Shown: piece after piece, positions 24,900 to 33,391 of the stretch
How the letters are laid out: every line of letters begins with the position of its first letter
Position numbering within the stretch: the stretch's first letter is position 1
NCBI RefSeq assembly: GCF_029590555.1
Contig: NZ_CP081001.1
Span: forward strand, 558,001-622,000
DNA length: 64,000 bases
Direction of reading: 5' to 3'
DNA from: Sphingobium sp. V4
GTDB taxonomy: Bacteria; Pseudomonadota; Alphaproteobacteria; Sphingomonadales; Sphingomonadaceae
Program-made: the position numbers and the translations under genes
Notes under the pieces: model-generated
Databases searched by the model: none
What the model saw: the letters and a program-made list of their open reading frames with translations, nothing else
Told to the model about the DNA's origin: nothing

Positions 24900-25536
24900 T
24901 GTTCGCCCTCAACTCGCTTAACATGTTCCCCACATACCAGGCAGCGCCTCTGTTGATCCCACTCTGCGGCGCCTCGCCGCCCCAATAGACCTTTTTCTTG
25001 ATGCCGGTGATGTTCGCTAAACCCCGCTCTCCCGGCCATATTTCCTGGTGGAATGCGTCTGACAGGCGCGCGCCTTCCTGCACCTCGAATAGCCGCTCCG
25101 CGGAGGAGACGAACTCCATGTCGAGCGACCGTTCGCCAAGCCCCTCGTTGAATACTGTCACGTCCAGCTCGCCGTCGAACAACAGGTCAGGATCGGGGAT
25201 GACGGCGTTGGTCATCGGGTCGAGCACTGCCAGCCAAAGACGAAATCTTGCCCCCTGAAACTCAGGCGACGACAGCTGTACTGCTGCCGATGACGACGCC
25301 GGAAAGAAGGTCAGGCGACCGCCCGGCGCGTCGTCGCTGACGCCATCTTCGAGGCTGTCGATGCTGTCGATCGTTCCGAAAATTGGATCTACGCACTCAA
25401 ACCTTTCGCCACTCCAATCGACAAAGCCACCGTCGCACAGCCTAATCGTGTGATCGGGCAGTTCGATCTTGACTAGCCCGGTCATGCGAACATGCGACTG
25501 CTGGAGCGCCGTCATCATTGAAGGGGTCAGGGTCAT
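24886..25536 (-). CDS. Tail tip protein (DUF2163/BR0599-like region)
   Basis: This 216-residue protein contains VKIELPDHTIRLCDGGFVDW near the start, GRLTFFPASSSAAVQLSSPE, then a C-terminal part with IWPGERGLANITGIKKKVYWG. Position between a lambda M/DUF2460-like gene and the NlpC protein suggests the equivalent of lambda L or of gene transfer agent DUF2163 proteins. It is coupled to the gene before it (ATGA). Confidence 0.65.
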   Translation of the reverse strand: MTLTPSMMTALQQSHVRMTGLVKIELPDHTIRLCDGGFVDWSGERFECVDPIFGTIDSIDSLEDGVSDDAPGGRLTFFPASSSAAVQLSSPEFQGARFRLWLAVLDPMTNAVIPDPDLLFDGELDVTVFNEGLGERSLDMEFVSSAERLFEVQEGARLSDAFHQEIWPGERGLANITGIKKKVYWGGEAPQSGINRGAAWYVGNMLSELRANSAFV

Positions 25537-26132
25537 CGGGCCTCCGTCACGGTGAAGCTGATTCCGACATGTCGGTTGATGTTCGTCGTCCAGCGCTTGG
25601 CGTCGTCCGAAAGGATGCCCTCTATCTTGGGCGATCCGAACTCGCAGACATCGCCATTTGCCGGCGATGCGCGCAGCATGGGCGATACGGAAACGGTGAT
25701 CTTCCCATCGGGGCCCGCGCGTTTCGTCTCATCGGAAAAATGCAGGTAACGCCGGCCGCCGATGATGATGCTGAAGGCCTGCCCTTCGCGCGCCTGGTAG
25801 TAGGGCGTAAATCCGCGCAGGCTCAGCACCTTGCCTGCCTGTCCGTCGCCGTCGATGACCGGGGCACCCGGCGATCCGATATGGAAGTCGGGTTGAAGGA
25901 ACTCAGCCACAGCGCCCAGCTGCACGCCGAGGCGCAGCCGGTTGATCCAGATCCGCCCGTGCGGTTCCAGCACCAGCGGCGGCATCGAGAAGACGACGGC
26001 ATGTCGATCGCCGGGCCGATTGATCCGCTGCGCCGCGCCGCCCAGCGCCGGGGTCAACACTCCGCCGAACTCGACATAGTTCAACTCCATCCCGTTCGGC
26101 CCGGGATCGGTCGGCAACATAATACTGGCCAT
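25533..26132 (-). CDS. Distal tail protein
   Basis: This 199-residue beta-rich protein follows the tape measure gene with a 1-bp overlap. It contains PGPNGMELNYVEFGGVLTPA, LEPHGRIWINRLRLGVQLGA and FTPYYQAREGQAFSIIIGGR. In siphoviruses the gene after the tape measure encodes the distal tail/hub ring, which this matches by position and fold type. No specific family was recognised. Confidence 0.6.
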   Translation of the reverse strand: MASIMLPTDPGPNGMELNYVEFGGVLTPALGGAAQRINRPGDRHAVVFSMPPLVLEPHGRIWINRLRLGVQLGAVAEFLQPDFHIGSPGAPVIDGDGQAGKVLSLRGFTPYYQAREGQAFSIIIGGRRYLHFSDETKRAGPDGKITVSVSPMLRASPANGDVCEFGSPKIEGILSDDAKRWTTNINRHVGISFTVTEAR

Positions 26133-28261
26133 CAGGCGAGCCGGCGGCTTCCGCTGCGGCGCAGGCGATCCATGGTCATGACGTGCCCTCCCATGGCTCC
26201 ACGCTGTGCCGCGCCGTTCGCAAGGTCGTTCATCTGGGCGAGCAGATCCTCGGTCATGACCGCGCCGCGCAGGTCGAAGCTTACTGAGCCGCGTCGTCCA
26301 GCGTCAGAACCGTTGGCATGGACATAGCCCGATCGAGATGCGGTAAAGAGTTCTGGGCCGCGTTCGCCCACGACATAGGATCGGCCAGCCGTCACGGGCC
26401 CGCCGTTGGCCCGGAATCCTGAGATAGGTACGAAGTTCGAAAAGCTGGTCTGGAGCTGCTTGCCGAATGCGCCCGCCCCGGCAATCGTCCCGAAGGCATT
26501 GAAGGCCGACGAAAGGATATCGAGGATACCGCCGCCCCGGATCGCCGAGGCGAGGTTGGACAGGGCGTTGAGCGACTTGTTCGCCATGTCGACGAACGCC
26601 TGCCCGGTGGCGGCGGTGCTGGCCTGTAGGCTGGTCGCTGCCTGGGCGGCCGTGCTCTTCACCGCCTCCCATGCATCGTTGAGCGCGCCGGGAGCCAGCT
26701 CCACCGCCGGCAGCATTTCGTCGTTTGCCGCCTGCCGCGCATCGCCAACGCGAGCGGATTGGCGCGCTATGGCGACCGTCCGCACATCAGGCGACAGCGT
26801 CTTGTCAGCCTCCAGCGCGGCGAGCTTCGCCAGTTCCTCGCGCAGCGCAGCCGCCTTGGGGAACAGTTCGTCAATGATGCCGCCCACACGCTGGGCCATC
26901 TCGCGGAACTTGTCGCCGGTGGACTGGGTCGCCTTCTGTGCGGGATCGACCATCAGCTTCTGAAGCCGGGCCATGTTCTCGCCGATCTCGTCCACCATAT
27001 CGGGCACATAGGAATGGCCGACAACGGCATCATACAGGTTGAAGAACCACTGGCCGACCGCCTCGATTTTGCCCTTCAGCCAATCCCAGACCTTGCCCAG
27101 ACGATCAACAAGCCACGTTTTCACGCCGTTGTAGAGCTTCTGTACAATCGGGCCGATCGTGTCCCAGTTCTTCCAGACCACTACGGTCGCCGCCACCGCC
27201 GCCGCGATCAGCGTCAGCGGGCCACCGGCTATCGCAAGCCCGACCAAGGCGCGGGCGATGGTGGCGATCACCGGCACGACCGTTCCCGAAATCACCCCAG
27301 CCAGGGCGCTGAATGCGGGGCCGACCTTGAGCAGCAGCGGCAGCACTGCCCCGAAGCCCGAAACCAGACCACTGACGCCGAGGGCCACCGGCCCGAGCGC
27401 CGTGGCCGCTGCCCCGATGATCAGCACCCATTTTTGCGTTTCCGGCGACAGCGACGTGAATATGTCGAGAACGCTCGACAGCGCATCGGCCATGACCGGG
27501 ATCAGCGGCAGCAGCTTTTCGCCGATCGCATCACCCGCTTGGCCGAGCTTCACCATGACCTGCCGCATTGGCTCCGCTTTGGCCGCCGCCTCGGCCGCGC
27601 CGCCGAACTGGCGGTTCAGCTCGCCCAGCATGATCGCCTGCGCGCCGGCAATGTTGCCTGCGGCCTGCATCGTCTTGATCTGCTCTTTCTGCTGATCTGT
27701 GAACTGGATGCCCGCCTTCGACAGCGCGGCGAGACCCTTCGCCGGGTCATTCAGTGCCTTGCCGACCATGATGGTCGCGGACTGGACATCGGTCCCCATG
27801 CGGGCCGCCATGTCCACGGCCGCCTGCTGCGCCTTCAGAAAGGTGTCGCCGGCGATGTTGCCGAAGGTCAGGAGATTCGCCGTTGACTTGCGCAGGATCT
27901 CGTCGGCATCGACAAGGCTGTTCATCTCCAGCTTGTCGGCGAATTTCGACAACTGGTCGGACGAAAGGCCCGCGGCATTGCCCATCGACTTGATCGCGGC
28001 ATCTACCTGGGCGACGGCTGCCGCCTGATCCTTGGCACCCTGCACGGCCTTCGCGGCGGTGGCGATCAGTGGTCCAGAAACACCAACCGTCAGTGCCGCG
28101 CCGATCGTCTTGAACTTGTCCGCTGTCTTGCTCAACGACTTTTGCGCTGCCTTCAGGCGCTTGTCAGCATCGCCGAGACCCTCCTGGAAGGCGAGGCTGT
28201 CCAAGCCCAGCACATAGCGGAGATAGCCAAGGACGACGCCCTTGCCCTGACTTTCTGCCAT
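26132..28261 (-). CDS. Tail tape measure protein
   Basis: This 709-residue protein has an N-terminal coiled coil, a central block with TMP repeat features (LLTFGNIAGDTFLKAQQAAV, GKALNDPAKGLAALSKAGI), several hydrophobic helices (about 285-375, for example TVVPVIATIARALVGLAIAG) and a C-terminal GERGPELF motif shared by many tape measure proteins. It sets tail length and takes part in DNA entry. By the usual relation of about 0.15 nm per residue, a tail of roughly 100 nm is expected. It follows the tail chaperone genes, interrupted only by the cargo lipoprotein. Confidence 0.93.
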   Translation of the reverse strand: MAESQGKGVVLGYLRYVLGLDSLAFQEGLGDADKRLKAAQKSLSKTADKFKTIGAALTVGVSGPLIATAAKAVQGAKDQAAAVAQVDAAIKSMGNAAGLSSDQLSKFADKLEMNSLVDADEILRKSTANLLTFGNIAGDTFLKAQQAAVDMAARMGTDVQSATIMVGKALNDPAKGLAALSKAGIQFTDQQKEQIKTMQAAGNIAGAQAIMLGELNRQFGGAAEAAAKAEPMRQVMVKLGQAGDAIGEKLLPLIPVMADALSSVLDIFTSLSPETQKWVLIIGAAATALGPVALGVSGLVSGFGAVLPLLLKVGPAFSALAGVISGTVVPVIATIARALVGLAIAGGPLTLIAAAVAATVVVWKNWDTIGPIVQKLYNGVKTWLVDRLGKVWDWLKGKIEAVGQWFFNLYDAVVGHSYVPDMVDEIGENMARLQKLMVDPAQKATQSTGDKFREMAQRVGGIIDELFPKAAALREELAKLAALEADKTLSPDVRTVAIARQSARVGDARQAANDEMLPAVELAPGALNDAWEAVKSTAAQAATSLQASTAATGQAFVDMANKSLNALSNLASAIRGGGILDILSSAFNAFGTIAGAGAFGKQLQTSFSNFVPISGFRANGGPVTAGRSYVVGERGPELFTASRSGYVHANGSDAGRRGSVSFDLRGAVMTEDLLAQMNDLANGAAQRGAMGGHVMTMDRLRRSGSRRLA

Positions 28262-28355
28262 TCCTAATCTCCGTTAGCCCGTTAAAATATGGAAATTCCA
28301 AGTCGGTATTTTCATAAACCCCGCGCCGCACTCTCGCGGCGAAATGGGGGTTCAT

Positions 28356-28691
28356 ATGAAGTTTGCTGTTACGGCCATGCTGGCCGGTTCCATTCTCCTG
28401 TCCGGCTGCGCATCGACGCAGAAGGTCTTGAGCAAGGAACCAACCGAAGTCTTCCACACTGCGCGCAGCGCCGATGAGGTGGCATTCTGCCTCGCCAACA
28501 AGAACAACACCGCGCCCATGCCGCGCGATGACGGCTCCCGTGTGGTGCTGATCAAGAACGGCTACGGCGGCGTCTCGCTGGCCTTTTCCGTGTTCCCTGA
28601 GGGCTCGGGAAGCAGGATCGAATATCGAAAGCAGTTCGGCACCGTGGGCGGCATCTGGAAGCAGTGCGTCGGCCTCAAAGAACCAGCATAA
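28356..28691 (+). CDS. Lipoprotein cargo gene on the opposite strand
   Basis: This 111-residue protein has a signal peptide and lipobox (AGSILLSGCAST, lipidated Cys at about residue 19), and an exported domain ending GTVGGIWKQCVGLKEPA. It stands alone on the + strand between the tape measure and tail chaperone genes and has its own downstream hairpin terminator. Independent lipoprotein genes in this kind of place in lambdoid prophages often act in the lysogen, for example by blocking receptors (superinfection exclusion). Here that is inference. Start 28356 is chosen over 28344 for the signal peptide. Confidence 0.75.
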   Translation: MKFAVTAMLAGSILLSGCASTQKVLSKEPTEVFHTARSADEVAFCLANKNNTAPMPRDDGSRVVLIKNGYGGVSLAFSVFPEGSGSRIEYRKQFGTVGGIWKQCVGLKEPA

Positions 28692-28695
28692 TGAC

Positions 28696-28732
28696 ACAGG
28701 GCGGCGCTAACCCGCCGCCCTGTCCTGCTTTT
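28696..28732 (+). terminator. Rho-independent terminator of the lipoprotein gene
   Basis: ACAGGGCGGCG (28696-28706) and CGCCGCCCTGT (28713-28723) form a perfect 11-bp stem with a 6-base loop, followed by CCTGCTTTT. The stem begins 5 bp after the stop codon. The sequence also encodes the last residues of the leftward tail chaperone T extension, so it serves both strands. Confidence 0.85.
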
Positions 28733-29012
28733 CCTTCATCGCCTGCAGCATAGCCAGAACGGTCATGGCCCCGTCAGCCTTCTTCTGCTGACCTTTCTGC
28801 AAATAGTGCCGAAGAGGACGGAGCCGATCCTGCCGGGCCATGCTCTCCATCTGGTGGGCGAGGATGATGATGCGCTCCTGGTTGCCGGCGGCGCGGCCCT
28901 GCATGACGTTGCGATAGGAGCGGAACGTCTGCCGCCAGAAGCAGTCTGGATCTAGGCCTTCTGCCGCCCAGTCCTTTTGGGCTTCGTCCCAGTCCCAGCT
29001 GCGCCCCGATCC
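28707..29012 (-). CDS. Tail assembly chaperone T extension (reached by -1 frameshift)
   Basis: This is an open frame with no good start of its own at the right place, overlapping the 3' end of the G-like gene in the -1 frame. After the slip it reads GSGRSWDWDEAQKDW, then DPDCFWRQTFRSYRNVMQGR and a helical C-terminus. Fused to the G part by a -1 shift at 29012-29018, it makes a 218-residue G-T protein (117 + 101 residues). In lambda the minor G-T product bridges the tape measure and tail tube proteins. An internal ATG at 28904 could only give a 65-residue fragment. Confidence 0.85.
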   Translation of the reverse strand, partial: GSGRSWDWDEAQKDWAAEGLDPDCFWRQTFRSYRNVMQGRAAGNQERIIILAHQMESMARQDRLRPLRHYLQKGQQKKADGAMTVLAMLQAMKEKQDRAAG

Positions 29013-29362
29013 TTTCCCTCCGCACTCGGCTCGGCCTTGGCCATCACGCCCTCCAGCGCCCGGGCGATCGCCTCGCCCACATCTTCGCTGTCCCCCATCA
29101 TATTGACGGCTTCCTTGAAGCTGGTGCCGGGATGCCGGGCTTGGAGGCCGCCATACAGGATCGCGCCGAGATGCTTGATGCGCGGCTTCTTCGTCACCTC
29201 GCCGCTGACCGGATCGAACTCCGGCGCCAGCTCCCGCATGAGATCGGCCACCGACATGCCGGCAGCCTCCTCCGCCTCCGCGAAGGCGTTGAAATCAAGC
29301 ACCAGATGAAAGGTGCCTGCCGAGGTTTTGAAGGAAGCCTCACCCTTCTGAATGTTGGGCAT
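28952..29362 (-). CDS. Tail assembly chaperone, lambda G-like (gene transfer agent gp10-like)
   Basis: This 136-residue protein starts at ATG 29362 (MPNIQKGEASFKTSAGTFHL), with LVLDFNAFAEAEEAAGMSVA following. This pattern is shared with tail chaperones of siphoviruses and gene transfer agent gp10. It ends in a basic, unstructured tail (TKPKRTGRQKA) present only in the unshifted product. It helps assemble tail tube subunits on the tape measure and is normally absent from the virion. The start overlaps the tube protein stop (TAATG). Confidence 0.85.
   Translation of the reverse strand: MPNIQKGEASFKTSAGTFHLVLDFNAFAEAEEAAGMSVADLMRELAPEFDPVSGEVTKKPRIKHLGAILYGGLQARHPGTSFKEAVNMMGDSEDVGEAIARALEGVMAKAEPSAEGKDRGAAGTGTKPKRTGRQKA
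29012..29018 (-). promoter_or_regulatory. Programmed -1 frameshift slippery site GGGAAAG
   Basis: In the reading frame of the G-like gene the minus strand reads G GGA AAG, a perfect X XXY YYZ heptamer and the same heptamer as the lambda G/T shift site. It sits in the 59-bp stretch before the G stop codon where the -1 frame is open into the T extension. Confidence 0.9.
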
Positions 29363-29817
29363 TACGGCGCCGGCGCCACGTAGGATTCGATCTCTTCAAT
29401 CGTCACGACGCGGAAGGTCGCGGTTGCTTCCATCACGCCGTCCACCGAAACCTCACCGCGATTATAGTTCACGCACTTCGCCGTCAGGCTGATCTGCGCC
29501 ACTGGCTCGCCATTCTCCGGCAGCACGACCAGCATTTCTCGCGCATCGCCGGCAGCGCGCGCCGCTTCCAGCAGCGTGTCGGTCGTCGATAGAGGGCGGC
29601 TGTTCAGCGTTACCTCAAAATCGCTGTCAGCGTAAAAGGTGCTGACATATTCGCGGCGCCAGTTGGGCGACTTCAGGTGAGTGGTTTCGGTCTGGTCGCG
29701 CTCGCCACCGCCGGGGATCTGGAACCCCTTGACCTGGTTCAGCTCGTACAGGGCGGTGCCGTTATTCAGCCAGACCTCTCCCATGTAGCCAACGCTGGCC
29801 TCTTGCGTTTCCGCCAT
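29362..29817 (-). CDS. Major tail tube protein
   Basis: This 151-residue beta protein contains ASVGYMGEVWLNNGTALYEL and GGGERDQTETTHLKSPNWRR, followed by FEVTLNSRPLS. The spacing of these elements resembles lambda V-type and gene transfer agent gp9 tube proteins. It lies directly before the G-like chaperone, the usual place. It forms the hexameric rings of the tail shaft. Confidence 0.85.
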   Translation of the reverse strand: MAETQEASVGYMGEVWLNNGTALYELNQVKGFQIPGGGERDQTETTHLKSPNWRREYVSTFYADSDFEVTLNSRPLSTTDTLLEAARAAGDAREMLVVLPENGEPVAQISLTAKCVNYNRGEVSVDGVMEATATFRVVTIEEIESYVAPAP

Positions 29818-29818
29818 T

Positions 29819-30217
29819 TCAATCTCCTACGTGCCAGAGGATAAGATCCACCGACTGCCGGTGGACAAGGGTGCCGTCAGCGACGGTTTCCGAAAGGTCG
29901 CGCTGCCCATCGACCCGCGCATTGCCGAACCGCTTGCCCGACACGGTGGCGGGATCGAGCAGCGCGGCGATGGCAGCGCGGGCGAGCGCTAGCGCTGCGC
30001 CATAGGACAGCGCCCAGCAATCGAGCTGGACCCGCGTCCCGCGCGCGCCGTCGAGCCCTTTCAGGTGCGCCGGTCGCGGATCGCTGATGACCTGAATCGT
30101 AATGGCGGGCAGATCGGAGCCCTTCGCCCGCTCCACCCAATAGACGCGCGCGGCGACGATCGCGGCGACCGCGCCGTCGGCGATCAGCCGCGCCCTGACG
30201 GCGGTCTGAAAATCCAT
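29819..30217 (-). CDS. Tail terminator/completion protein (DUF3168)
   Basis: This 132-residue protein begins MDFQTAVRARLIADGAVAAI and contains ITIQVISDPRPAHLKGLDG and TRVQLDCWALSYGAALALA, the DUF3168 pattern (related to lambda U and HK97 gp10-neighbour proteins). It caps the tail at the head-proximal end. It ends 1 bp before the tube gene. Confidence 0.85.
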   Translation of the reverse strand: MDFQTAVRARLIADGAVAAIVAARVYWVERAKGSDLPAITIQVISDPRPAHLKGLDGARGTRVQLDCWALSYGAALALARAAIAALLDPATVSGKRFGNARVDGQRDLSETVADGTLVHRQSVDLILWHVGD

Positions 30218-30219
30218 GA

Positions 30220-30636
30220 CTATCCCTTCGCCGCCTTGCGCGCGTCGCTGGCGGCCTTCTTGATAACGGCCGTGTCCACCTCGATCACGAGCGCGTCCGC
30301 GAACGCCTGGTTGCGCCGATCGAACCCCGCATCGACAGCGGGGCGGAAGAAGGGCGTCGCGGCCTGATCGCTGTTCCCGAACTCCAGCTGGACGGCGGCG
30401 ATATGCGCAGCAACCACCTGGAGCGCGACGCCGCCCTTCTGCTTGGCGGCCGTTACGTCGACGCTCTCATAAGTTTCGCCGGTCAGCACCGGCACATTGG
30501 CCCGAACGTCACGCGCGAGCATTTCCGCCGGCACCGTCAGCGCCTTGCGCCCAACACCGCGAGCCATCGCCTTGCTCATCTCGTTCATCTGCCGGGATGC
30601 TTCGCGGAACCCCTCGAATTTACCAGAGCGCGCCAT
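30220..30636 (-). CDS. HK97 gp10-family tail completion protein
   Basis: This 138-residue protein contains FEGFREASRQMNEMSKAMAR at the N-terminus, DVRANVPVLTGETYESV (the family's signature turn) and VQLEFGNSDQAATPFFRPAV, all typical of HK97-gp10-like proteins that act in tail completion. It overlaps the upstream gene by 1 bp. Confidence 0.88.
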   Translation of the reverse strand: MARSGKFEGFREASRQMNEMSKAMARGVGRKALTVPAEMLARDVRANVPVLTGETYESVDVTAAKQKGGVALQVVAAHIAAVQLEFGNSDQAATPFFRPAVDAGFDRRNQAFADALVIEVDTAVIKKAASDARKAAKG

Positions 30637-30884
30637 CAGGAGGCCGTCCTAACGGCAGCAGACACATGTCCGCGCAGTCGGACAATCTTGAGACGGTCGC
30701 CCTCGACAACCAACCCTCCGTCACCATCGTGACCGTGAGCGTCGATCCATCCTTCAATCATGTCGTACGCGACGACCCGATCGACCCTCACGCCCTCAAA
30801 GAACACATCGACTCGGCCAACCAAGTCGGCTGACATGATGTCCACAGACAATGTTTCAGGAGCCTTCATGGCCTTCTCCTTCAT
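30636..30884 (-). CDS. Small conserved-position hypothetical protein
   Basis: This is an 82-residue protein of mixed fold (VDIMSADLVGRVDVFFEGVR, GDGGLVVEGDRLKIVRL). ATG 30884 overlaps the stop of the adaptor gene (ATGA), which favours it over ATG 30869. It lies in the head-to-tail connection group; no family is recognised. It could be a minor connector or decoration protein. Confidence 0.65.
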   Translation of the reverse strand: MKEKAMKAPETLSVDIMSADLVGRVDVFFEGVRVDRVVAYDMIEGWIDAHGHDGDGGLVVEGDRLKIVRLRGHVSAAVRTAS

Positions 30885-31216
30885 GGCGCTGCCCGGATCG
30901 CGGTTACGCGAATGCCCTCGTTTGCCTCCAGCTCCTGCTTGGCGGTGATATTCCAGATGCCGCCATCGAACAGGATGCGGTGATCGGTCGGGTTGATGTC
31001 GCGCGTCCGGCTATCTCGCGGAAATTCGAAAGAGGCGATCTGGGAAGCGCCTTGCTGCGCTGCCGCTCGCTGCTCTGCTCCAGCCCCGTAGATGACATCA
31101 GCCCAAGGTTTTGCGGCTTCCGACCAAGTCTCGACCTCGCCGCCATAATCGTCGGTTTCCACAGATCTGATCTCGACGACAATTCTCTTGTCGCGACGCC
31201 CTGCATCCAGCGACAT
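30881..31216 (-). CDS. Head-tail adaptor (SPP1 gp16/HK97 gp7-like head closure protein)
   Basis: This 111-residue beta-barrel-type protein contains RIVVEIRSVETDDYGGEVET, WADVIYGAGAEQRAA and HRILFDGGIWNITAKQELEA, matching phage head-tail joining proteins. It plugs or seals the portal-connector exit after packaging. It is coupled on both sides by 1-4 bp overlaps. Confidence 0.85.
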   Translation of the reverse strand: MSLDAGRRDKRIVVEIRSVETDDYGGEVETWSEAAKPWADVIYGAGAEQRAAAQQGASQIASFEFPRDSRTRDINPTDHRILFDGGIWNITAKQELEANEGIRVTAIRAAP

Positions 31217-31812
31217 CAGCGGTAGACCCTATAGGGCTGGAGCAACGCCGCCACCGTGGTCGACATCGGCACCGCATATGTGTTGGACACGGCAACCGTC
31301 GCGCGATTCCGATACAAGTCGCCCACCATCAGCAGGATCGCCGCGCGGATCGGGGCGGGGATATTCGACACGACAGGATCAGCGTCGGGATTGACGGCAT
31401 ACCCGGCCCGGTAGCGGATGCGAACGGGCTCCCCATCGCAGCCGTGCCACTGCGCAGACGGCCACGAGCGCGGCCAGGTGGGGCGAAGGAGGCTGCCGCT
31501 CAGTTCGAAATCTTCGGCCTCCAGGATCGCCGTTTCGCCATTGCCGTCGACATATTCGACCGACACCACGTCCACCGCTGGCAGGACCGGGAAGGCGATC
31601 GACATCACTCCGAACGACGGCAGGAACATTTCCAGCGTCTGAAGACCCAGCGCGCGACCGAGATAGCCGGATGGACCGTCCAGATGCTCGGTTGCCGCCG
31701 CGATCATCGCCTCGACAATCACCTTCTCATCGTCACTGTCCAGGCGCAGATGTTCCTTTGCTTCGGCCCAAGTCACCACGGGTTGAGGAGGGATGACGAC
31801 GGTGACGCGCAT
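31216..31812 (-). CDS. Head-tail connector (gp6-like)
   Basis: This 198-residue helical protein contains VTWAEAKEHLRLDSDDEKVI, IRYRAGYAVNPDADPV and PAPIRAAILLMVGDLYRNR. These are hallmarks of the gp6-like/phiE125 gp8 connector family that forms a ring below the portal. In most HK97-like phages it follows the capsid gene directly. Here two extra genes intervene. Confidence 0.88.
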   Translation of the reverse strand: MRVTVVIPPQPVVTWAEAKEHLRLDSDDEKVIVEAMIAAATEHLDGPSGYLGRALGLQTLEMFLPSFGVMSIAFPVLPAVDVVSVEYVDGNGETAILEAEDFELSGSLLRPTWPRSWPSAQWHGCDGEPVRIRYRAGYAVNPDADPVVSNIPAPIRAAILLMVGDLYRNRATVAVSNTYAVPMSTTVAALLQPYRVYR

Positions 31813-31815
31813 CGA

Positions 31816-33390
31816 TCAGATGACCTTCCGGACGGACATCGCGCCCACACGATAGGTGCAGGCCACAGCCTGTCCATTGATGGAACGGCCTTTCATGCCA
31901 GCGCGCAGCGTGGTGGAACTGAGCGTCAGGCGCGGCGTGCGCATGACGCCCTGCACCGGCTCGGGCAGCACGAACGGCATGGCGTTGATGTCGGTGCTGT
32001 CCACGAGGAAACCGACGATGTTGGAAAAATTGCCGGTATCGACCAAGGTGAGGCCGTGCGAAGTCAGGCCCGACAGGCTGTCATATTCGACCTCGGCGAA
32101 GGCTTCGACCACATCGCCCACGGCAAGGTTGCCCGCGCTGATCGTCTGGTAGAAATCGAACACGTCGCCCGCTGCCGAGCCGGTACCGCCCAGCACGATC
32201 TGCTGAATATCGGTGCGTCCGCTGGGCGGGCTGGCTTTGGAGCCGGTCGCCGTGACACCCGATCCGCCGCCGACGGTATAGCCGGTTGCAGCGGTCGTGC
32301 CGCCCTGCATCATCGGGTTGGAGTTGACGCAGCCTCGCGGGTAGGAGGCATTGAACACGTCGCTGTTCTGGCCCGGCAGCACGTCGCGGAACGGGAACAG
32401 GCCATGTCCCCGGCCGGTGCCGAGCAGTTCGGCCAGCGCCTTACCGCCCCAATAGCCACCCAACACGCCAGGATGCAGGCCGTCATAACTGAAGTTTGCG
32501 CGCATCGCTCCGTTAGCGCTGGCGGGATCGGCGAGATACCGCCACATGTCGACGGCATAGATGCCAGCGCCAGGGTTATGCAGGCCCAGCACGAAATCGC
32601 GGCGCGCCAGATGATCGCGATACTGCGTGGCCGTCATGGTCAGGCTCGACGCGGTGATGTCGCGCGGGCGCGGCGTGATGCAAATGCAGACTTTGCCCGA
32701 TTCCAGTATTTTTGCGATCAGCAGCTGATAATTCGTCTTCGACTGGGCAAGGCTGATTCCATTGGGGCCATCGTTCGTCAAGCAGTCCAGAACGACGGTT
32801 CCTGCCGTCGTGGCGGCGAGAGCTGCGTCGATGCGGAGAATGACGTCGTTCGTGTTGTCGCCGGAACCGCCGAAATTATCCTGATTACGGAACGACCAGC
32901 GCTGCCGGCCGAGGAAGGATGCCCAATTGAGATAGCCCTTGGCATAGAGCTTCACGTTCGTTGCGCTGGCCGAGAAGCTGTTGCCGTATGCAATGCTGTC
33001 ACCGATCACGGCGATGCGCTCATTGCGCGGGCGAATGCCGCGGCCGATTGCGCCATCGATGGCAGAGGCGAGGGCGGTAGCAGAGGGGGCAGCGTCGGCA
33101 ACAAACAGGCCGAGCGCGGTCGTCTTCGGCGAGTTGGCCTTGCCCGCCAGCGTCTCGGTGATTGAAAATGCGATGCTGCCCCGCTTGTTCGGCGTGCCGG
33201 AAATCGTCCGGGCGGCGCTGTTGAGCGTCCATCCCATGGGCAGATCGGATGACGACAATGCCGAACCGGCCGTCGCGCCGACAATATTCAGCGTGACGGC
33301 GGTACCGAAAGCAAGCTCGGCCGAGGATAGCGACAGGGGGGACAGGGCGCCGCCTTTGCTGGCGGCCCAGATGGCGGCGCTACTGCTCAT
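31816..33390 (-). CDS. SGNH/GDSL hydrolase with N-terminal Ig-like domain, in the head module
   Basis: This is a 524-residue protein (start ATG 33390). Residues about 10-100 look like a putative Ig fold (FGTAVTLNIVGATAGSAL, RTISGTPNKRGSIAFSI). From about residue 120 an SGNH hydrolase follows: ERIAVIGDSIAYGNSFS (block I Ser), DNFGGSGDNTNDVIL (block II Gly), LDCLTNDGPNG (block III Asn) and SYDGLHPGVLGG (block V Asp-x-x-His). The C-terminal 170 residues are beta-rich and may bind carbohydrate. Such esterases deacetylate polysaccharides or esters. They are usually in tail fibres; this gene lies between capsid and connector genes, suggesting a capsid-attached enzyme or fibre. Confidence 0.82.
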   Translation of the reverse strand: MSSSAAIWAASKGGALSPLSLSSAELAFGTAVTLNIVGATAGSALSSSDLPMGWTLNSAARTISGTPNKRGSIAFSITETLAGKANSPKTTALGLFVADAAPSATALASAIDGAIGRGIRPRNERIAVIGDSIAYGNSFSASATNVKLYAKGYLNWASFLGRQRWSFRNQDNFGGSGDNTNDVILRIDAALAATTAGTVVLDCLTNDGPNGISLAQSKTNYQLLIAKILESGKVCICITPRPRDITASSLTMTATQYRDHLARRDFVLGLHNPGAGIYAVDMWRYLADPASANGAMRANFSYDGLHPGVLGGYWGGKALAELLGTGRGHGLFPFRDVLPGQNSDVFNASYPRGCVNSNPMMQGGTTAATGYTVGGGSGVTATGSKASPPSGRTDIQQIVLGGTGSAAGDVFDFYQTISAGNLAVGDVVEAFAEVEYDSLSGLTSHGLTLVDTGNFSNIVGFLVDSTDINAMPFVLPEPVQGVMRTPRLTLSSTTLRAGMKGRSINGQAVACTYRVGAMSVRKVI

Positions 33391-33391
33391 G

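Noticed and set aside
31444..33165. 573-codon rightward frame opposite the SGNH hydrolase
   Set aside because: Antisense shadow; the leftward strand has the SGNH catalytic blocks and fits the operon.
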